Shown: piece by piece, positions 1 through 8,414 of the stretch
Numbering within the stretch: the stretch's first letter is position 1
Layout of the letters: each line of letters begins with the position of its first letter
Notes under the pieces: generated by a model
Databases searched by the model: none
What the model was told of the DNA's origin: nothing
Seen by the model: the letters and a program-made list of their open reading frames with translations, nothing else
Position numbers and translations under genes: made by a program
Source: Xanthobacter aminoxidans
Lineage (GTDB): Bacteria; Pseudomonadota; Alphaproteobacteria; Rhizobiales; Xanthobacteraceae
Reading direction: 5' to 3'
Assembly (NCBI RefSeq): GCF_023571765.1
Contig: NZ_JAMJXC010000008.1
Span: 62,001 to 126,000 of the forward strand
DNA: 64,000 bases

Positions 1-1165
1 CCAGTGCGCCGCCGGCGGTGTGACCACCTCGGTCGCCATGCCCAACGTGACCCCGCCGCCCAACACCATGGACCTGCTGGAGAAGCAGTTCGCCATCTAT
101 GAGCGCGACGCGGTGGTGGACTGGAACTTCAATCCCGCCCCCACCATCCTGGAGGAAGTGCCGGCGATGGCAGCGACCGGCATCGCCGCCTTCAAGTTCT
201 TCATGGTGGTGGACACCGGCCGCTCCTATCCGCACATGCCGGGTATCGGCGTGCATGACCATGGCAAGATCCTGGAGATCATGCAGGCGGCGGCGGCGCA
301 CGACGTGCCGCTCATGATCCATCCCCACGATCAGGCGCTGATGGACGTGATCGAGCAGGAATTCTGGGCGCGCGGGGAGCGCGACGCCCTCGCCTACGCC
401 AAGGCCTACGCCGCCCATGACGGCGTGATCTGGGAGACCGCCATCGCCACCCTGCTGCGCCTGCAGAAGGCGGCCGGCTGCCATCTCCACATCCTGCACA
501 CCCAGACCGCCGGCTCGGTCCAGCTCATCCGCGAGGCCAAGGCGCGCGGGCAGAAGGTGACGTGCGAGCTGAACCCGTGGGCGCTGTTCCTCGGCTGCGA
601 ATGGGCCGCGATCCAGCGCCTCGGCTCCTATGCCCTGTCCTACTGGGTGCCGGAGAAGAACGTGCCCGGCCTGTGGGAGGGCGTGCGCGACGGCACCATC
701 GACATCATCGCCACCGATCACGCTCCGCACACCCGCGAGGAAAAGGAGATCGGCTGGACCGACGGCTGGAAGGCCCATACCGGCACGCCCTCGACCCAGT
801 TCTACCTCTCCATGTTCCTCACCGCCGCCACCGAGGGCAAGCTGCCGCTGGAACGCGTGGTGGAAGCCACCTCCACCCGCCCGGCCCGCCTGTTCCGGCT
901 CGATCGCAAGGGCGAGATCAAGCCCGGCTATGACGCCGACCTCGTGCTGGTCGACCTCGAGACCGAATATGAGGTGCGCGACGAGGACGTGCTCTCCCTC
1001 GTCGGCTGGAGCCCCTATGCCGGCCGCCGCTTCAAGGGCAAGCCGGTGCGCACCATCCTGCGCGGCCGCACCATCTATCTCGACGGCAAGGTGGTGGGCG
1101 AGAAGGGATACGGCAGGCAGGCCGTCTCCACCGCCCGCCACGCGCACAAGGCGGCGGCGGAATGA
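1..1165 (+). CDS. Dihydroorotase/hydantoinase-like cyclic amidohydrolase, 5' end outside window
   Basis: The frame is open from base 2, so the start and the first HxH metal motif lie upstream; the GTG at 20 is internal, because in-frame codons before it continue the family's GGVTT segment. Visible family residues are Lys in FKFFM (normally the carboxylated, metal-bridging Lys), HPHD, the metal-ligand His in LHILHTQ and the catalytic Asp in TDHAPH. The family hydrolyses cyclic amide bonds (dihydroorotate, hydantoins, dihydropyrimidines, allantoin); the substrate here is unknown. It is a paralogue of the gene at 8415-9806 but keeps the usual Asp. Its stop overlaps the next start (ATGA), so it is coupled to the ABC permease. 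The pairing with an importer suggests use of an imported cyclic amide (inference). Confidence 0.86.
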   Translation, partial: QCAAGGVTTSVAMPNVTPPPNTMDLLEKQFAIYERDAVVDWNFNPAPTILEEVPAMAATGIAAFKFFMVVDTGRSYPHMPGIGVHDHGKILEIMQAAAAHDVPLMIHPHDQALMDVIEQEFWARGERDALAYAKAYAAHDGVIWETAIATLLRLQKAAGCHLHILHTQTAGSVQLIREAKARGQKVTCELNPWALFLGCEWAAIQRLGSYALSYWVPEKNVPGLWEGVRDGTIDIIATDHAPHTREEKEIGWTDGWKAHTGTPSTQFYLSMFLTAATEGKLPLERVVEATSTRPARLFRLDRKGEIKPGYDADLVLVDLETEYEVRDEDVLSLVGWSPYAGRRFKGKPVRTILRGRTIYLDGKVVGEKGYGRQAVSTARHAHKAAAE

Positions 1166-1968
1166 CCGCAGCCGCTCCCTTCTGGCGCAGCGTCTACGAC
1201 TTCCTCGAAGGGCGCTCGCGCGCCGCAGGTCTCCTGCGGATGCTGATCTCGCTCGCCTTCGTGCTGGTGATCTGGCAGGTGCTGGCGACCTATGTGGTCA
1301 CCAACAAGCTCCTGCTGGTGCCTCCGGCGGAGGTGTTCCGCGCGCTCGCCAAGGAGAGCGCCAACGGCGCGCTGTGGACCAACGCGCTCGCCACCGTGAG
1401 CGCGGTGGCGGCGTCCTTCCCGGTGGCGGTGCTGATCGGCGTCGCCATCGGCCTCGCGCTGGCGTCCAGCCGGCTGCTGGCCCTCACCGCCGGGCCCATG
1501 CTGACGGCGCTGAACTCGGTGCCGCTGGTGGCGCTGGCGCCACTGTTCATCGCGTGGCTGGGGCTGGGCTTCGCCTCCAAGTTCGTGCTCGTCACCATCT
1601 TCACCATCTTCCCGGTGCTGGTGACGACGGAAACCGGCCTCAAGGCCACCGACAAGAATCTCATCGAGGCGGCGCGCTCCTTCAACGCCTCGCGCTGGCA
1701 GGTGTTCACCACCGTATCGCTGCCCTTCGCGCTGCCCTTCATCGTCTCCGGCATCCGCGTCGCCTGGGCGCGGGCGCTGGTGGCCATCATCATCGCCGAA
1801 TTCTTCGGCTCCTTCGCCGGCTTCGGCTTCGCCATCCTGGCCGCCGGACAGAGCTTCGACACCGCGACACTGCTCGCCTACGTCATCATGCTCGGCATGC
1901 TCGGCCTCATGGGCAGCATCTTCTTCGAGTGGCTGGAACGCCGGCTCGCGCCGTGGCGACAGGAGTGA
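1162..1968 (+). CDS. ABC transporter permease, NitT/TauT/SsuC type
   Basis: A 268-residue inner-membrane permease of the BPD_transp_1 family. A first hydrophobic segment lies at about residues 25-45, followed by further membrane spans. The cytoplasmic EAA-type coupling motif begins at about residue 169 (EAARSFNASRW) and should contact the ATPase encoded next. ATGA overlap with the amidohydrolase upstream and a 5-nt gap to the ATPase indicate one operon. Family members import taurine, sulfonates, nitrate, pyrimidine precursors or similar small molecules; sequence alone does not name the substrate. The matching binding protein is not visible and may lie before the window. Confidence 0.9.
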   Translation: MTAAAPFWRSVYDFLEGRSRAAGLLRMLISLAFVLVIWQVLATYVVTNKLLLVPPAEVFRALAKESANGALWTNALATVSAVAASFPVAVLIGVAIGLALASSRLLALTAGPMLTALNSVPLVALAPLFIAWLGLGFASKFVLVTIFTIFPVLVTTETGLKATDKNLIEAARSFNASRWQVFTTVSLPFALPFIVSGIRVAWARALVAIIIAEFFGSFAGFGFAILAAGQSFDTATLLAYVIMLGMLGLMGSIFFEWLERRLAPWRQE

Positions 1969-1973
1969 ACCGG

Positions 1974-2765
1974 ATGGCACAGGCTCTCTCCATCGAAGGC
2001 ATCAACAAGGTCTTCGAGCGCACGGGCAAGCCCTCCGTGGAGGCGCTGCGCGACATCAACCTCACCATCCGGGAAGGCGAGTTCGTCTCCATCGTGGGGG
2101 CGAGCGGATCGGGCAAGTCGACGCTGCTGCGCATCATCGACGGCCTGCTCCCGGCCTCCTCCGGCGTGGTGAAGGTCTCGGGGCACACGGTGACACGGCC
2201 GGGCGCCGACCGCGCCATGGTGTTCCAGCAGGATGCGCTGCTGCCGTGGAAGCCGGTGATCGACAATGTCGCCTACGGCCTCACCATCGCCGGCACGCCC
2301 AAGCGCGATGCCCACGCCACCGCCCAGCGCTTCATCGACATGGCGGGATTGAAGGGCTTCGAGCAGCACTATCCGCACCAGCTCTCCGGCGGCATGCGCC
2401 AGCGGGTGAACGTTGCCCGCGCGCTGGCGGTGAACCCGAAGATCCTGCTGCTGGACGAGCCGTTCGCGGCCCTCGATGCCCAGACGCGGGAGATCATGCA
2501 GACGGAGCTGCTCAACATCTGGCAGAAGAGCGGCACCACCGTGCTCCTCATCACCCACCAGATCGACGAGGCGGTGTTCCTCTCCGACCGCGTGATCGTC
2601 TTTTCCGCCCGGCCCGGCTCGGTGCGCGAGGAAATCCCGATCCCCCTGCCGCGTCCGCGCGCATTGGAGGTGAAGCGCCACGAGGCCTTCGGCGCGCTCG
2701 TGGACCGGATCTGGCACCTCATCGAGCACGAGGTGAGGAGCGCGGTCGCCGACAACCGTGCCTGA
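1974..2765 (+). CDS. ABC transporter ATP-binding protein, SsuB/TauB type
   Basis: A 263-residue ATPase. Walker A GASGSGKST is at about residues 42-50, the Q-loop is in VFQQDALLPW, the signature is LSGGMRQRV, Walker B is ILLLDEPFAALD, and the switch His is in LITHQIDEA. The ATG at 1974 follows an AGGAG a few bases upstream and gives the normal family length; the frame stays open far upstream only by chance in this GC-rich DNA. It should energise the permease at 1162. The operon ends here and runs convergently into the CobW gene, with 16 nt between the two stops. Confidence 0.92.
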   Translation: MAQALSIEGINKVFERTGKPSVEALRDINLTIREGEFVSIVGASGSGKSTLLRIIDGLLPASSGVVKVSGHTVTRPGADRAMVFQQDALLPWKPVIDNVAYGLTIAGTPKRDAHATAQRFIDMAGLKGFEQHYPHQLSGGMRQRVNVARALAVNPKILLLDEPFAALDAQTREIMQTELLNIWQKSGTTVLLITHQIDEAVFLSDRVIVFSARPGSVREEIPIPLPRPRALEVKRHEAFGALVDRIWHLIEHEVRSAVADNRA

Positions 2766-2781
2766 CCTTCCGGCCCGTTGC

Positions 2782-3819
2782 TCACGCCGCCGGGGCGGCG
2801 CCTTCGCGGAGGGGCGCACCGCGCCGCACCGGCTCGGGCACGTTGGCCCCGCTGCCGCACAGATCGAGCGCACGGGCGAGGCTGCGCTCAATCTCGGCCT
2901 TGCGGATGCCGCGCGCGATGAAGACGAGGAAGGACGGCCCGCCGTCGTCCGCGCTCAGATGCGTCGGCGGATGCATCACATGCTGCACGCCGTGGATGGC
3001 CAGCGGCCGGTCCGACGATGTGGTCCGCAGCAGCCCCTTCACCCGCAGGATGCGGTCGCCGTGGGCGTGGAGCAGCGCAGACAGCCAGAGCGTGAAGGCC
3101 GGCCAGTCCAGCGCCCCCTCGATGGGCAGCGTGAAGGACGAGACCTCGGAATCATGGTCCGGGGCGTCGGCCAGGAACGGCGACGGCGGAGCATGGAGGC
3201 TTTCGCGCCCGGCCAGCACATCGCCGAGCCGGAACGTCTCGTCCTGAATGTCGAGGATGCGCGCGTCGGGGGAGATGGCACGCACCGCGGCGGCGAGGCG
3301 GGCCGTCGGCTCGGCAGCGCGCATGTCGCCCTTGGTGATGACCACCGTATCGGCGATGGCCACTTGCCGGCGCGCCTCGGGCCGATGCTCCAGATTGCGC
3401 AGGCCCGCCACCGCATCCACCACCGCCACGACGGAGGCGAGGCGCACATGCGCCTTGAGCCATGGGTCGCGGGCGAGGGTCGCGATGACGGGCGCGGGAT
3501 CAGCCAGCCCCGACGTTTCGAGGATGGCGCGTCGCAGGCCCCCGCCGGCTCTGGAACCGTCCTTCGCCATGCGCACCAGATCGTGCATCGCCTTGGCGAC
3601 ATCGGCGCGGCGCGCGCAGCACAGGCAGCCACCGTCGATCAGCTCCACCGCCTCGCTGGCATGCACCAGCAGGCGATGATCGACGCCCGCCTCGCCGAAC
3701 TCATTGACCATGAGGCCGGAATCGCCGCCCTCCGCGGTCTCGATGAAGCGGCGGATGAGCGTCGTCTTGCCCGAGCCAAGGAAGCCGGTCACGACGATCA
3801 GAGGCAGGCGCTCATCCAT
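2782..3819 (-). CDS. CobW/COG0523 family GTPase (metallochaperone-like)
   Basis: A 345-residue G3E GTPase. Walker A GFLGSGKTT is at about residues 12-20, the CxCC metal-binding motif (CLCC) at 65-68, the guanine-specificity motif is TKGD, and a CobW_C-like domain occupies the last ~110 residues. COG0523 proteins insert or traffic metals (Zn, Co, Fe) for particular enzymes; some are linked to zinc limitation and to dihydroorotase paralogues, others activate nitrile hydratase. Here it sits between two metal-dependent dihydroorotase-like enzymes, so it may metallate one of them (inference). Its ATG at 3819 overlaps the end of the small gene upstream by 8 bp, so the two are probably translated together after the GntR gene. 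Confidence 0.9.
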   Translation of the reverse strand: MDERLPLIVVTGFLGSGKTTLIRRFIETAEGGDSGLMVNEFGEAGVDHRLLVHASEAVELIDGGCLCCARRADVAKAMHDLVRMAKDGSRAGGGLRRAILETSGLADPAPVIATLARDPWLKAHVRLASVVAVVDAVAGLRNLEHRPEARRQVAIADTVVITKGDMRAAEPTARLAAAVRAISPDARILDIQDETFRLGDVLAGRESLHAPPSPFLADAPDHDSEVSSFTLPIEGALDWPAFTLWLSALLHAHGDRILRVKGLLRTTSSDRPLAIHGVQHVMHPPTHLSADDGGPSFLVFIARGIRKAEIERSLARALDLCGSGANVPEPVRRGAPLREGAAPAA

Positions 3820-4147
3820 GGGCCGGGGCCTCCCGCATGGGCGCGATGAAATCCTCGGACAAGGGATCGATGCCGCGACCGGAGAGGCTTTCCGCGATGG
3901 GCCAGACATCGCCCAGCGTCGGCGCGATCTTGGTGCGGCCGCGCGCGTCGGTGAGCGCAAGCGCCTCCCCGTCCCAATCCTCGCAGACGAGGCCGAGGGG
4001 CTGAACTAGCGCATTCAGCATGGCGATGCGCCGCCGGCGCTCCGCGCGATAGTGCAGGATATCCTCGAACGGAAAGCGATCGTCGCGCTGCCGGGCGAAA
4101 TCGCTCCAATGCTCTCCCGCACCGAAGATCGCGCACACCTCGCACAT
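3812..4147 (-). CDS. Small conserved-looking cysteine protein coupled to the CobW gene, function unknown
   Basis: A 111-residue protein I do not recognise. It begins MCEVCAIFGAGEHW, so a CxxC pair sits at residues 2-5 with a GxGEHW motif right after it; a third Cys is near residue 56 (LVCEDWDG). There is no signal peptide or membrane segment. The start at 4147 is preceded by AAGGAAAA at good spacing. It lies 20 nt after the GntR gene, and its stop lies inside the start of the CobW gene (8-bp overlap). The Cys/His-rich start and tight coupling to a metallochaperone suggest metal binding, delivery or sensing (inference). A small enzyme subunit is an alternative. Confidence 0.72.
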   Translation of the reverse strand: MCEVCAIFGAGEHWSDFARQRDDRFPFEDILHYRAERRRRIAMLNALVQPLGLVCEDWDGEALALTDARGRTKIAPTLGDVWPIAESLSGRGIDPLSEDFIAPMREAPAHG

Positions 4148-4167
4148 AGCGGTTTTCCTTCTCGAGA

Positions 4168-4974
4168 TCAGGCGAGGCTGTCGGGCGCGCCGCCGAGCGG
4201 CAGTTCCATGTCCGACAGCATGCTCTGGGTGAGGCATTCGGAAACGCGCTTGCGGGCGAGCCCGGCGTGGGAGCTGCCGAGGGCATCCGCCCGGTCGGCG
4301 TCGCGGGCGCGGATCGCCTCCACCATCTCGCGATGCTCGCGGATGATGTTGCCGATGTGCGCGTCATACGCCTCCTCGGTCGCGAAGCAGTCGTAGGTCA
4401 TGGCGAGGCGCGAGATGCGCAGATTGGTGGTGAGCAGCTGGAGATAGAAGCGCTCCACCACGCCATTGCGGCAGCAGGCGGCGATGGCGGCATGGAAGCG
4501 CCAGTTGATCTCCAGCATGGCCTCGGAATCCCGCCGCGCCGTCGCCGCCTCGAAGGCCTCCCGCTGGGCGTCGATGGCGGCGATCTGCGCCTCCGTCCGC
4601 CGCAGCGCCGCCCACCGGGTGACGAGGCGCTGCGAGAGGTCGAAGGCCTCCAGATGCTCGCGAATGTCGTTCCACCCCATGGGCGCGACCCGCGTGCCCC
4701 GGTTGGGCAGGATCTGCACCAACCCCTCTCCGGCGAGGCGGACGAGGGCCTCGCGCAACGGCGTGCGTGACAGGCCGAGGCGGCTCACCAGCGCCGCCTC
4801 GTCGAGGTCGGAGCCGGGCGCGAGGGCCAGCGAGACGATCTCGGCGCGGATCACCTGATAGGCGAACTCGCTCGATCCCCCCTTGGAGATCCCGGCCTTG
4901 GGTGCGGTGGGCACCTCGAGAGTGCCGCGTCCGGCGGCACGGGTGCGGCTTCTTTGTGCGCTTCGTTCAGACAT
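4168..4974 (-). CDS. GntR-family transcriptional regulator, FCD type
   Basis: A 268-residue regulator with an N-terminal winged helix (DEAALVSRLGLSRTPLREAL) and a C-terminal all-helical FCD ligand domain containing the metal-type pattern HAAIAACC...H. ATG 4974 was chosen because the winged helix then starts at the usual distance after a short basic, disordered tail; ATG 5004 would add 10 residues. The gene is divergent from the LivHMGF-type import operon at 5074 and is followed by the small Cys protein and CobW. FCD regulators are usually repressors released by a small carboxylic acid. It probably controls both directions of the AT-rich 99-bp gap, which holds inverted repeats. Confidence 0.9.
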   Translation of the reverse strand: MSERSAQRSRTRAAGRGTLEVPTAPKAGISKGGSSEFAYQVIRAEIVSLALAPGSDLDEAALVSRLGLSRTPLREALVRLAGEGLVQILPNRGTRVAPMGWNDIREHLEAFDLSQRLVTRWAALRRTEAQIAAIDAQREAFEAATARRDSEAMLEINWRFHAAIAACCRNGVVERFYLQLLTTNLRISRLAMTYDCFATEEAYDAHIGNIIREHREMVEAIRARDADRADALGSSHAGLARKRVSECLTQSMLSDMELPLGGAPDSLA

Positions 4975-4995
4975 CGTTGTTGCATGACTCAATTT

Positions 4996-5051
4996 ATTTT
5001 GCATAAAATATGTATAAATAAGCCTTCCGTCAAGCATATAACATTGCAAAA
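4996..5051. promoter_or_regulatory. AT-rich divergent promoter/operator region with inverted repeats
   Basis: The gap between the GntR gene and the import operon is far more AT-rich than its flanks. It contains ATTTT-GCAT-AAAAT (4996-5009) and a wider inverted pair, TTTTGCA at 4997-5003 and TGCAAAA at 5045-5051. These are candidate operators for the adjacent GntR protein; no binding is shown by sequence alone. Confidence 0.45.
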
Positions 5052-5073
5052 TCAACGATTTGGAGGGGTAACG

Positions 5074-5946
5074 GTGCTTTGGCAAGCCACCGCCAACGGG
5101 CTGCTTCTGGGCGGCCTCTATGGCATCGCCACCATCGGATTTTCGATGGTCTGGGGCGTCATGGGGGTCATCAACCTGGCCCACACCGGCTTCATCATGC
5201 TGGGCGCCTACATCACCTACGGCCTGTTCCGGTTCGCGGGGCTTGATCCGATCGCCTCCATTCCGGTCTCCATGATCGCCATGTTCGCGCTCGGCTATGC
5301 GCTGCAGGTGCTGGTGCTGAACCGCATCATCCGCACCAGCCTGCTCCTATCGCTGGTGGTGACCTTCGGCATCGAGCTTGTGATGGTGGATGCGGTCTCC
5401 ATCGCCTTCACCTCCGACGTGCGCTCGGTGAACTCGTCCTATGCGGCGAGCTCCATCGAGGTGTTCGGCATCCTCGTGCCAGTGGTGCGCCTCATCGCGG
5501 CGGGCTTCTCCGTCACCCTCGGCATCGCCTTCTTCGCCTTCCTGCGCTTCACCCGTGCCGGGCAGATGATCCTCGCCACGGCGCTCGACCGGGAGGTCTC
5601 CTCCCTCATGGGCATTAATCCCGAGCGCATCTACGCGCTGACGGCGGGTGCCGGCGCGGCGCTGGCGGGGGCGACCGGCTCGCTCGCCTCAATGCTGTTT
5701 CCTGTAATGCCGGGCATGGGTGTCACCTTCCTGAGCGCGGTGTTCGTCATCACCGTTTTGGGCGGCATCGGCTCCGTGGAGGGGTGCATCGTCGCCGGAT
5801 TCATCTACGGCCTCGTGCAGGCCTGGGCCGGCTACTTCCTCGGTGCCAATTATCAGGAGATCGTCGGCTTCGGCCTGTTCCTTCTGGTGCTGGCGCTGCG
5901 TCCGCAGGGCCTGTTCGGCCGCGCCTTCTTCGGGGAGCACGCATGA
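5074..5946 (+). CDS. Branched-chain amino-acid-type ABC transporter permease (LivH family)
   Basis: A 290-residue polytopic inner-membrane permease. The GTG at 5074 is chosen because GGAGGGG (5062-5068) lies at correct spacing and the protein then starts just before the first membrane helix (NGLLLGGLYGIATIGFSMVWG); earlier in-frame ATGs lie in the AT-rich promoter region. The GVMGVINLAHTGFIMLGAY segment is typical of LivH. It is the first gene of an operon with LivM, LivG and LivF homologues, an amidohydrolase and a binding protein. The enzyme neighbours suggest an amide, ureide or aromatic-acid ligand rather than leucine (inference). Likely controlled by the divergent GntR. Confidence 0.92.
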   Translation: MLWQATANGLLLGGLYGIATIGFSMVWGVMGVINLAHTGFIMLGAYITYGLFRFAGLDPIASIPVSMIAMFALGYALQVLVLNRIIRTSLLLSLVVTFGIELVMVDAVSIAFTSDVRSVNSSYAASSIEVFGILVPVVRLIAAGFSVTLGIAFFAFLRFTRAGQMILATALDREVSSLMGINPERIYALTAGAGAALAGATGSLASMLFPVMPGMGVTFLSAVFVITVLGGIGSVEGCIVAGFIYGLVQAWAGYFLGANYQEIVGFGLFLLVLALRPQGLFGRAFFGEHA

Positions 5947-6923
5947 GCGCGCCAGCCTCTCCCTCGGGCGCGCGGCGCCGCGCGCTTCTCTTCTGGGCCT
6001 TCTTCGCTATCGGCACGGTGGTTCTCGCGCTGGCGCCCCTCGCCCTCAACAATTACTGGCTGCGGGTGCTGACCACGGTGTTCATGTACGCCACGGTCAC
6101 GCAGGGGCTGAACGTCATCGTCGGCCTCACCGGCTATCACGCCTTCGGCAATGCGGTGTTCTTCGGCTTCGGCGCCTATGCCAGCGGCGTCGCCATGACG
6201 CTGGGCGCGCCCTTTCCAGTGGCGCTGGTGGCGGCGGTCGCCTTCTCGGCGCTGGTGGCGGGCATCGTTGGCTGGCCCATCCTGCGGCTGAGGGGGCATT
6301 ACTTCGCCATCGCGACCGTCGCGCTGAACCTTGCCGCCATCCAGCTGGTCATCCAGGTGGGCGGCGTCACCGGCGGCGCCGAAGGCCTGCCGCTGCCGCT
6401 TTCGGACCTGCCACCGGGGCCGCTCTACCGCGCCATCTATCTGGTGATGCTGGCCGGCATGGTCGTCTCCACTTTGCTGGTGGCGTTCATCCTCACCCGC
6501 CCCTTCGGCTACGCGCTGCGGGCCATCCGAGATGGCGAGCGTGCGGCGGGGGTGATGGGCATCGACACCACCGCCACCAAGGTCGCGGCCTGGGCCATCT
6601 CCGCCGGTATCACCGGCTTTGCCGGCGGCGTGTGGGCCTACTGGATCACCTTCATCGAGCCGGCCAGCGCGTTCGATCCCGCCATCGGCGTGAAGGCCTA
6701 CATGATGCTGATCCTCGGCGGCATGGGCACGGTGATCGGGCCGGTGCTGGGCGCCTTCGTGCTGGAATTCCTCTCCACTTTGGTGTGGGGCGGCTTCCTG
6801 CAGGCGCACCAGATCGTGTTCGGCGTGCTCATCGTCGTCATCTGCCTCGTCGCCCCCAATGGGATGCTGGTGGCGGGGCGCTCCCTGATCCAGCGGTGGA
6901 GGTCGCGCCATGGCGCTGCTTGA
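5943..6923 (+). CDS. Branched-chain amino-acid-type ABC transporter permease (LivM family)
   Basis: A 326-residue permease with about ten predicted membrane spans. The LivM hallmark is visible in the segment GLNVIVGLTGYHAFGNAVFFG and in the later RDGERAAGVMGIDTTATKV loop. Its ATG overlaps the LivH stop (ATGA), and it overlaps the next gene by 14 bp, so translation is coupled. It pairs with the LivH homologue to form the membrane channel of the importer. Confidence 0.92.
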   Translation: MSAPASPSGARRRALLFWAFFAIGTVVLALAPLALNNYWLRVLTTVFMYATVTQGLNVIVGLTGYHAFGNAVFFGFGAYASGVAMTLGAPFPVALVAAVAFSALVAGIVGWPILRLRGHYFAIATVALNLAAIQLVIQVGGVTGGAEGLPLPLSDLPPGPLYRAIYLVMLAGMVVSTLLVAFILTRPFGYALRAIRDGERAAGVMGIDTTATKVAAWAISAGITGFAGGVWAYWITFIEPASAFDPAIGVKAYMMLILGGMGTVIGPVLGAFVLEFLSTLVWGGFLQAHQIVFGVLIVVICLVAPNGMLVAGRSLIQRWRSRHGAA

Positions 6924-7668
6924 GGCGAACGACCTCGAAATCCGCTTCGGCGGCGTGAAGGCGCTGGCCGGCGTCTCCTTCCGCGTGGAGGAGGGCGAAG
7001 TGTTCGGCGTCATCGGCCCCAACGGTGCCGGCAAGACCACGCTGCTGAACGCCATTTCCGCCGTCTACAAGCTCAATGGCGGCTCCATCCGCTTCGCCGG
7101 GGAGGATGTCACCGGCCTGCCGCCGCATCGCCTTTCCCGCCTCGGCATCGCCCGCACCTTCCAGATCGTGCAGCCGTTCAAGGCCATGAGCGTGCGGGAG
7201 AATGTCGCCATCGGCGCCATGTTCGGCCATGCGCGGCTGCGCACCCGCGACGCCTGGCTCGCCGCGGCCGATGCCGCGCTGGAGCGCACCGGCCTTGCGC
7301 CCAAGGCCGCCTTCATGCCGCCGCAGCTCACCCTTGCCGACAGAAAGCGCCTGGAGGTGGCCCGCGCGCTCGCCATGGGGCCGCGCATCATCCTGTTCGA
7401 CGAGGTGATGGCGGGCCTCAACCACACGGAGATCGAACGCATGATCGACCTCGTGAAGAGCCTCAAGCAGGCCGGCCTCACCGTGGTCGTCATTGAGCAT
7501 GTGATGAAGGCGGTGCTGGCACTCTGCGACCGCATCATGGTGCTGAATTTCGGCGCCAAGCTCGCCGAGGGGGTGCCGGACGACGTGGTGTCCGACCCCA
7601 AGGTGGTGGAGGCCTATCTCGGCCAGCGCTTCGCCAAGGCGCACGCCGCAGCGGGAGGAGCACGATGA
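6910..7668 (+). CDS. ABC transporter ATP-binding protein (LivG family)
   Basis: A 252-residue ATPase. Walker A is GPNGAGKTT and the Walker B region is IILFDEVMAGL. The signature motif is divergent (LTLADRKRLEVARAL instead of LSGGQ-like), a variant found in some LivG proteins used for aromatic or amide substrates. The conserved LSRLGIARTFQIVQPF Q-loop segment is present. The start overlaps the LivM gene by 14 bp and the end overlaps LivF by 4 bp. It should form a heterodimer with LivF to drive uptake. Confidence 0.92.
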   Translation: MALLEANDLEIRFGGVKALAGVSFRVEEGEVFGVIGPNGAGKTTLLNAISAVYKLNGGSIRFAGEDVTGLPPHRLSRLGIARTFQIVQPFKAMSVRENVAIGAMFGHARLRTRDAWLAAADAALERTGLAPKAAFMPPQLTLADRKRLEVARALAMGPRIILFDEVMAGLNHTEIERMIDLVKSLKQAGLTVVVIEHVMKAVLALCDRIMVLNFGAKLAEGVPDDVVSDPKVVEAYLGQRFAKAHAAAGGAR

Positions 7669-8381
7669 GCCTTCTCTCGGTCGAAGGCCTCGCGGTGGCC
7701 TATGGCGACAGCCGCGTCCTGTGGGACGTGGGCTTCGACATGGCGGAAGGCGAGATTGTCGCCCTGGTGGGCGCGAACGGCGCGGGCAAGACCACCCTAC
7801 TGCGCGCCCTCACCGGCCTCGTGCCGGTGAGGGCGGGCCAGATGCGCTTCGCCGGCGCGGACCTTAATCCGCTGAAGCCCTATGAGCGCGCCCGGCGCGG
7901 CATCGCCATGGTGCCGGAGGGCCGTCGCCTGTTCGCCGGCCTCACCGTGCGCCAGAATTTGAAGCTCGGCGCCACCGCACGCCCGGACCGCACGGGCGAG
8001 GACGACGACCTCGCTTTCGTCTTCAAGCTTTTCCCCGAACTGGTTCGGCTGGAAGGCCGGCTCGCCGGGCTCATGTCCGGCGGCGAGCAGCAGATGTGCG
8101 CCATCGGCCGGGCCCTGATGGCGCGGCCGAGCCTTCTGCTCGTGGATGAGATGTCGCTGGGCCTCGCCCCGGTCATCGTCGATCGCATCGCGGAGGCCGT
8201 GCGCCTCGTGAACCGCGAGCGCGGCATCACCGTGCTGCTGGTGGAGCAGGACGTGGGCCTCGCGCTGGAGATCGCCACCCGCGGCTACGTGCTGGACACC
8301 GGCCGCATCACCATCGACGGCCCGGCGGACGACCTTCTGCGGCGCGAGGACATCCGCGCCGCCTATCTCGGCCTCAACTGA
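7665..8381 (+). CDS. ABC transporter ATP-binding protein (LivF family)
   Basis: A 238-residue ATPase. Walker A is GANGAGKTT, the LivF-specific RRGIAMVPEGRRLF segment follows, the signature is LMSGGEQQMCAIGRAL, and Walker B is LLLVDEMSLGLAP. The length is normal for LivF. The ATGA overlap with LivG shows translational coupling. It is the last transport subunit before the amidohydrolase at 8415; the binding protein follows at 9854. Confidence 0.93.
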   Translation: MSLLSVEGLAVAYGDSRVLWDVGFDMAEGEIVALVGANGAGKTTLLRALTGLVPVRAGQMRFAGADLNPLKPYERARRGIAMVPEGRRLFAGLTVRQNLKLGATARPDRTGEDDDLAFVFKLFPELVRLEGRLAGLMSGGEQQMCAIGRALMARPSLLLVDEMSLGLAPVIVDRIAEAVRLVNRERGITVLLVEQDVGLALEIATRGYVLDTGRITIDGPADDLLRREDIRAAYLGLN

Positions 8382-8414
8382 CGTGCCTCAACCGATCCTT
8401 CTGGAGAGCGTGAC

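Noticed and set aside
630-1973. Long in-frame extension upstream of the first ABC ATPase
   Set aside because: It overlaps the amidohydrolase and permease genes and has no family match; the ATPase begins at 1974 with a normal length.
5074-8381. Naming the LivHMGF-type genes as a leucine/isoleucine/valine importer
   Set aside because: The binding protein and both flanking amidohydrolases indicate a different ligand; family membership alone does not give the substrate.
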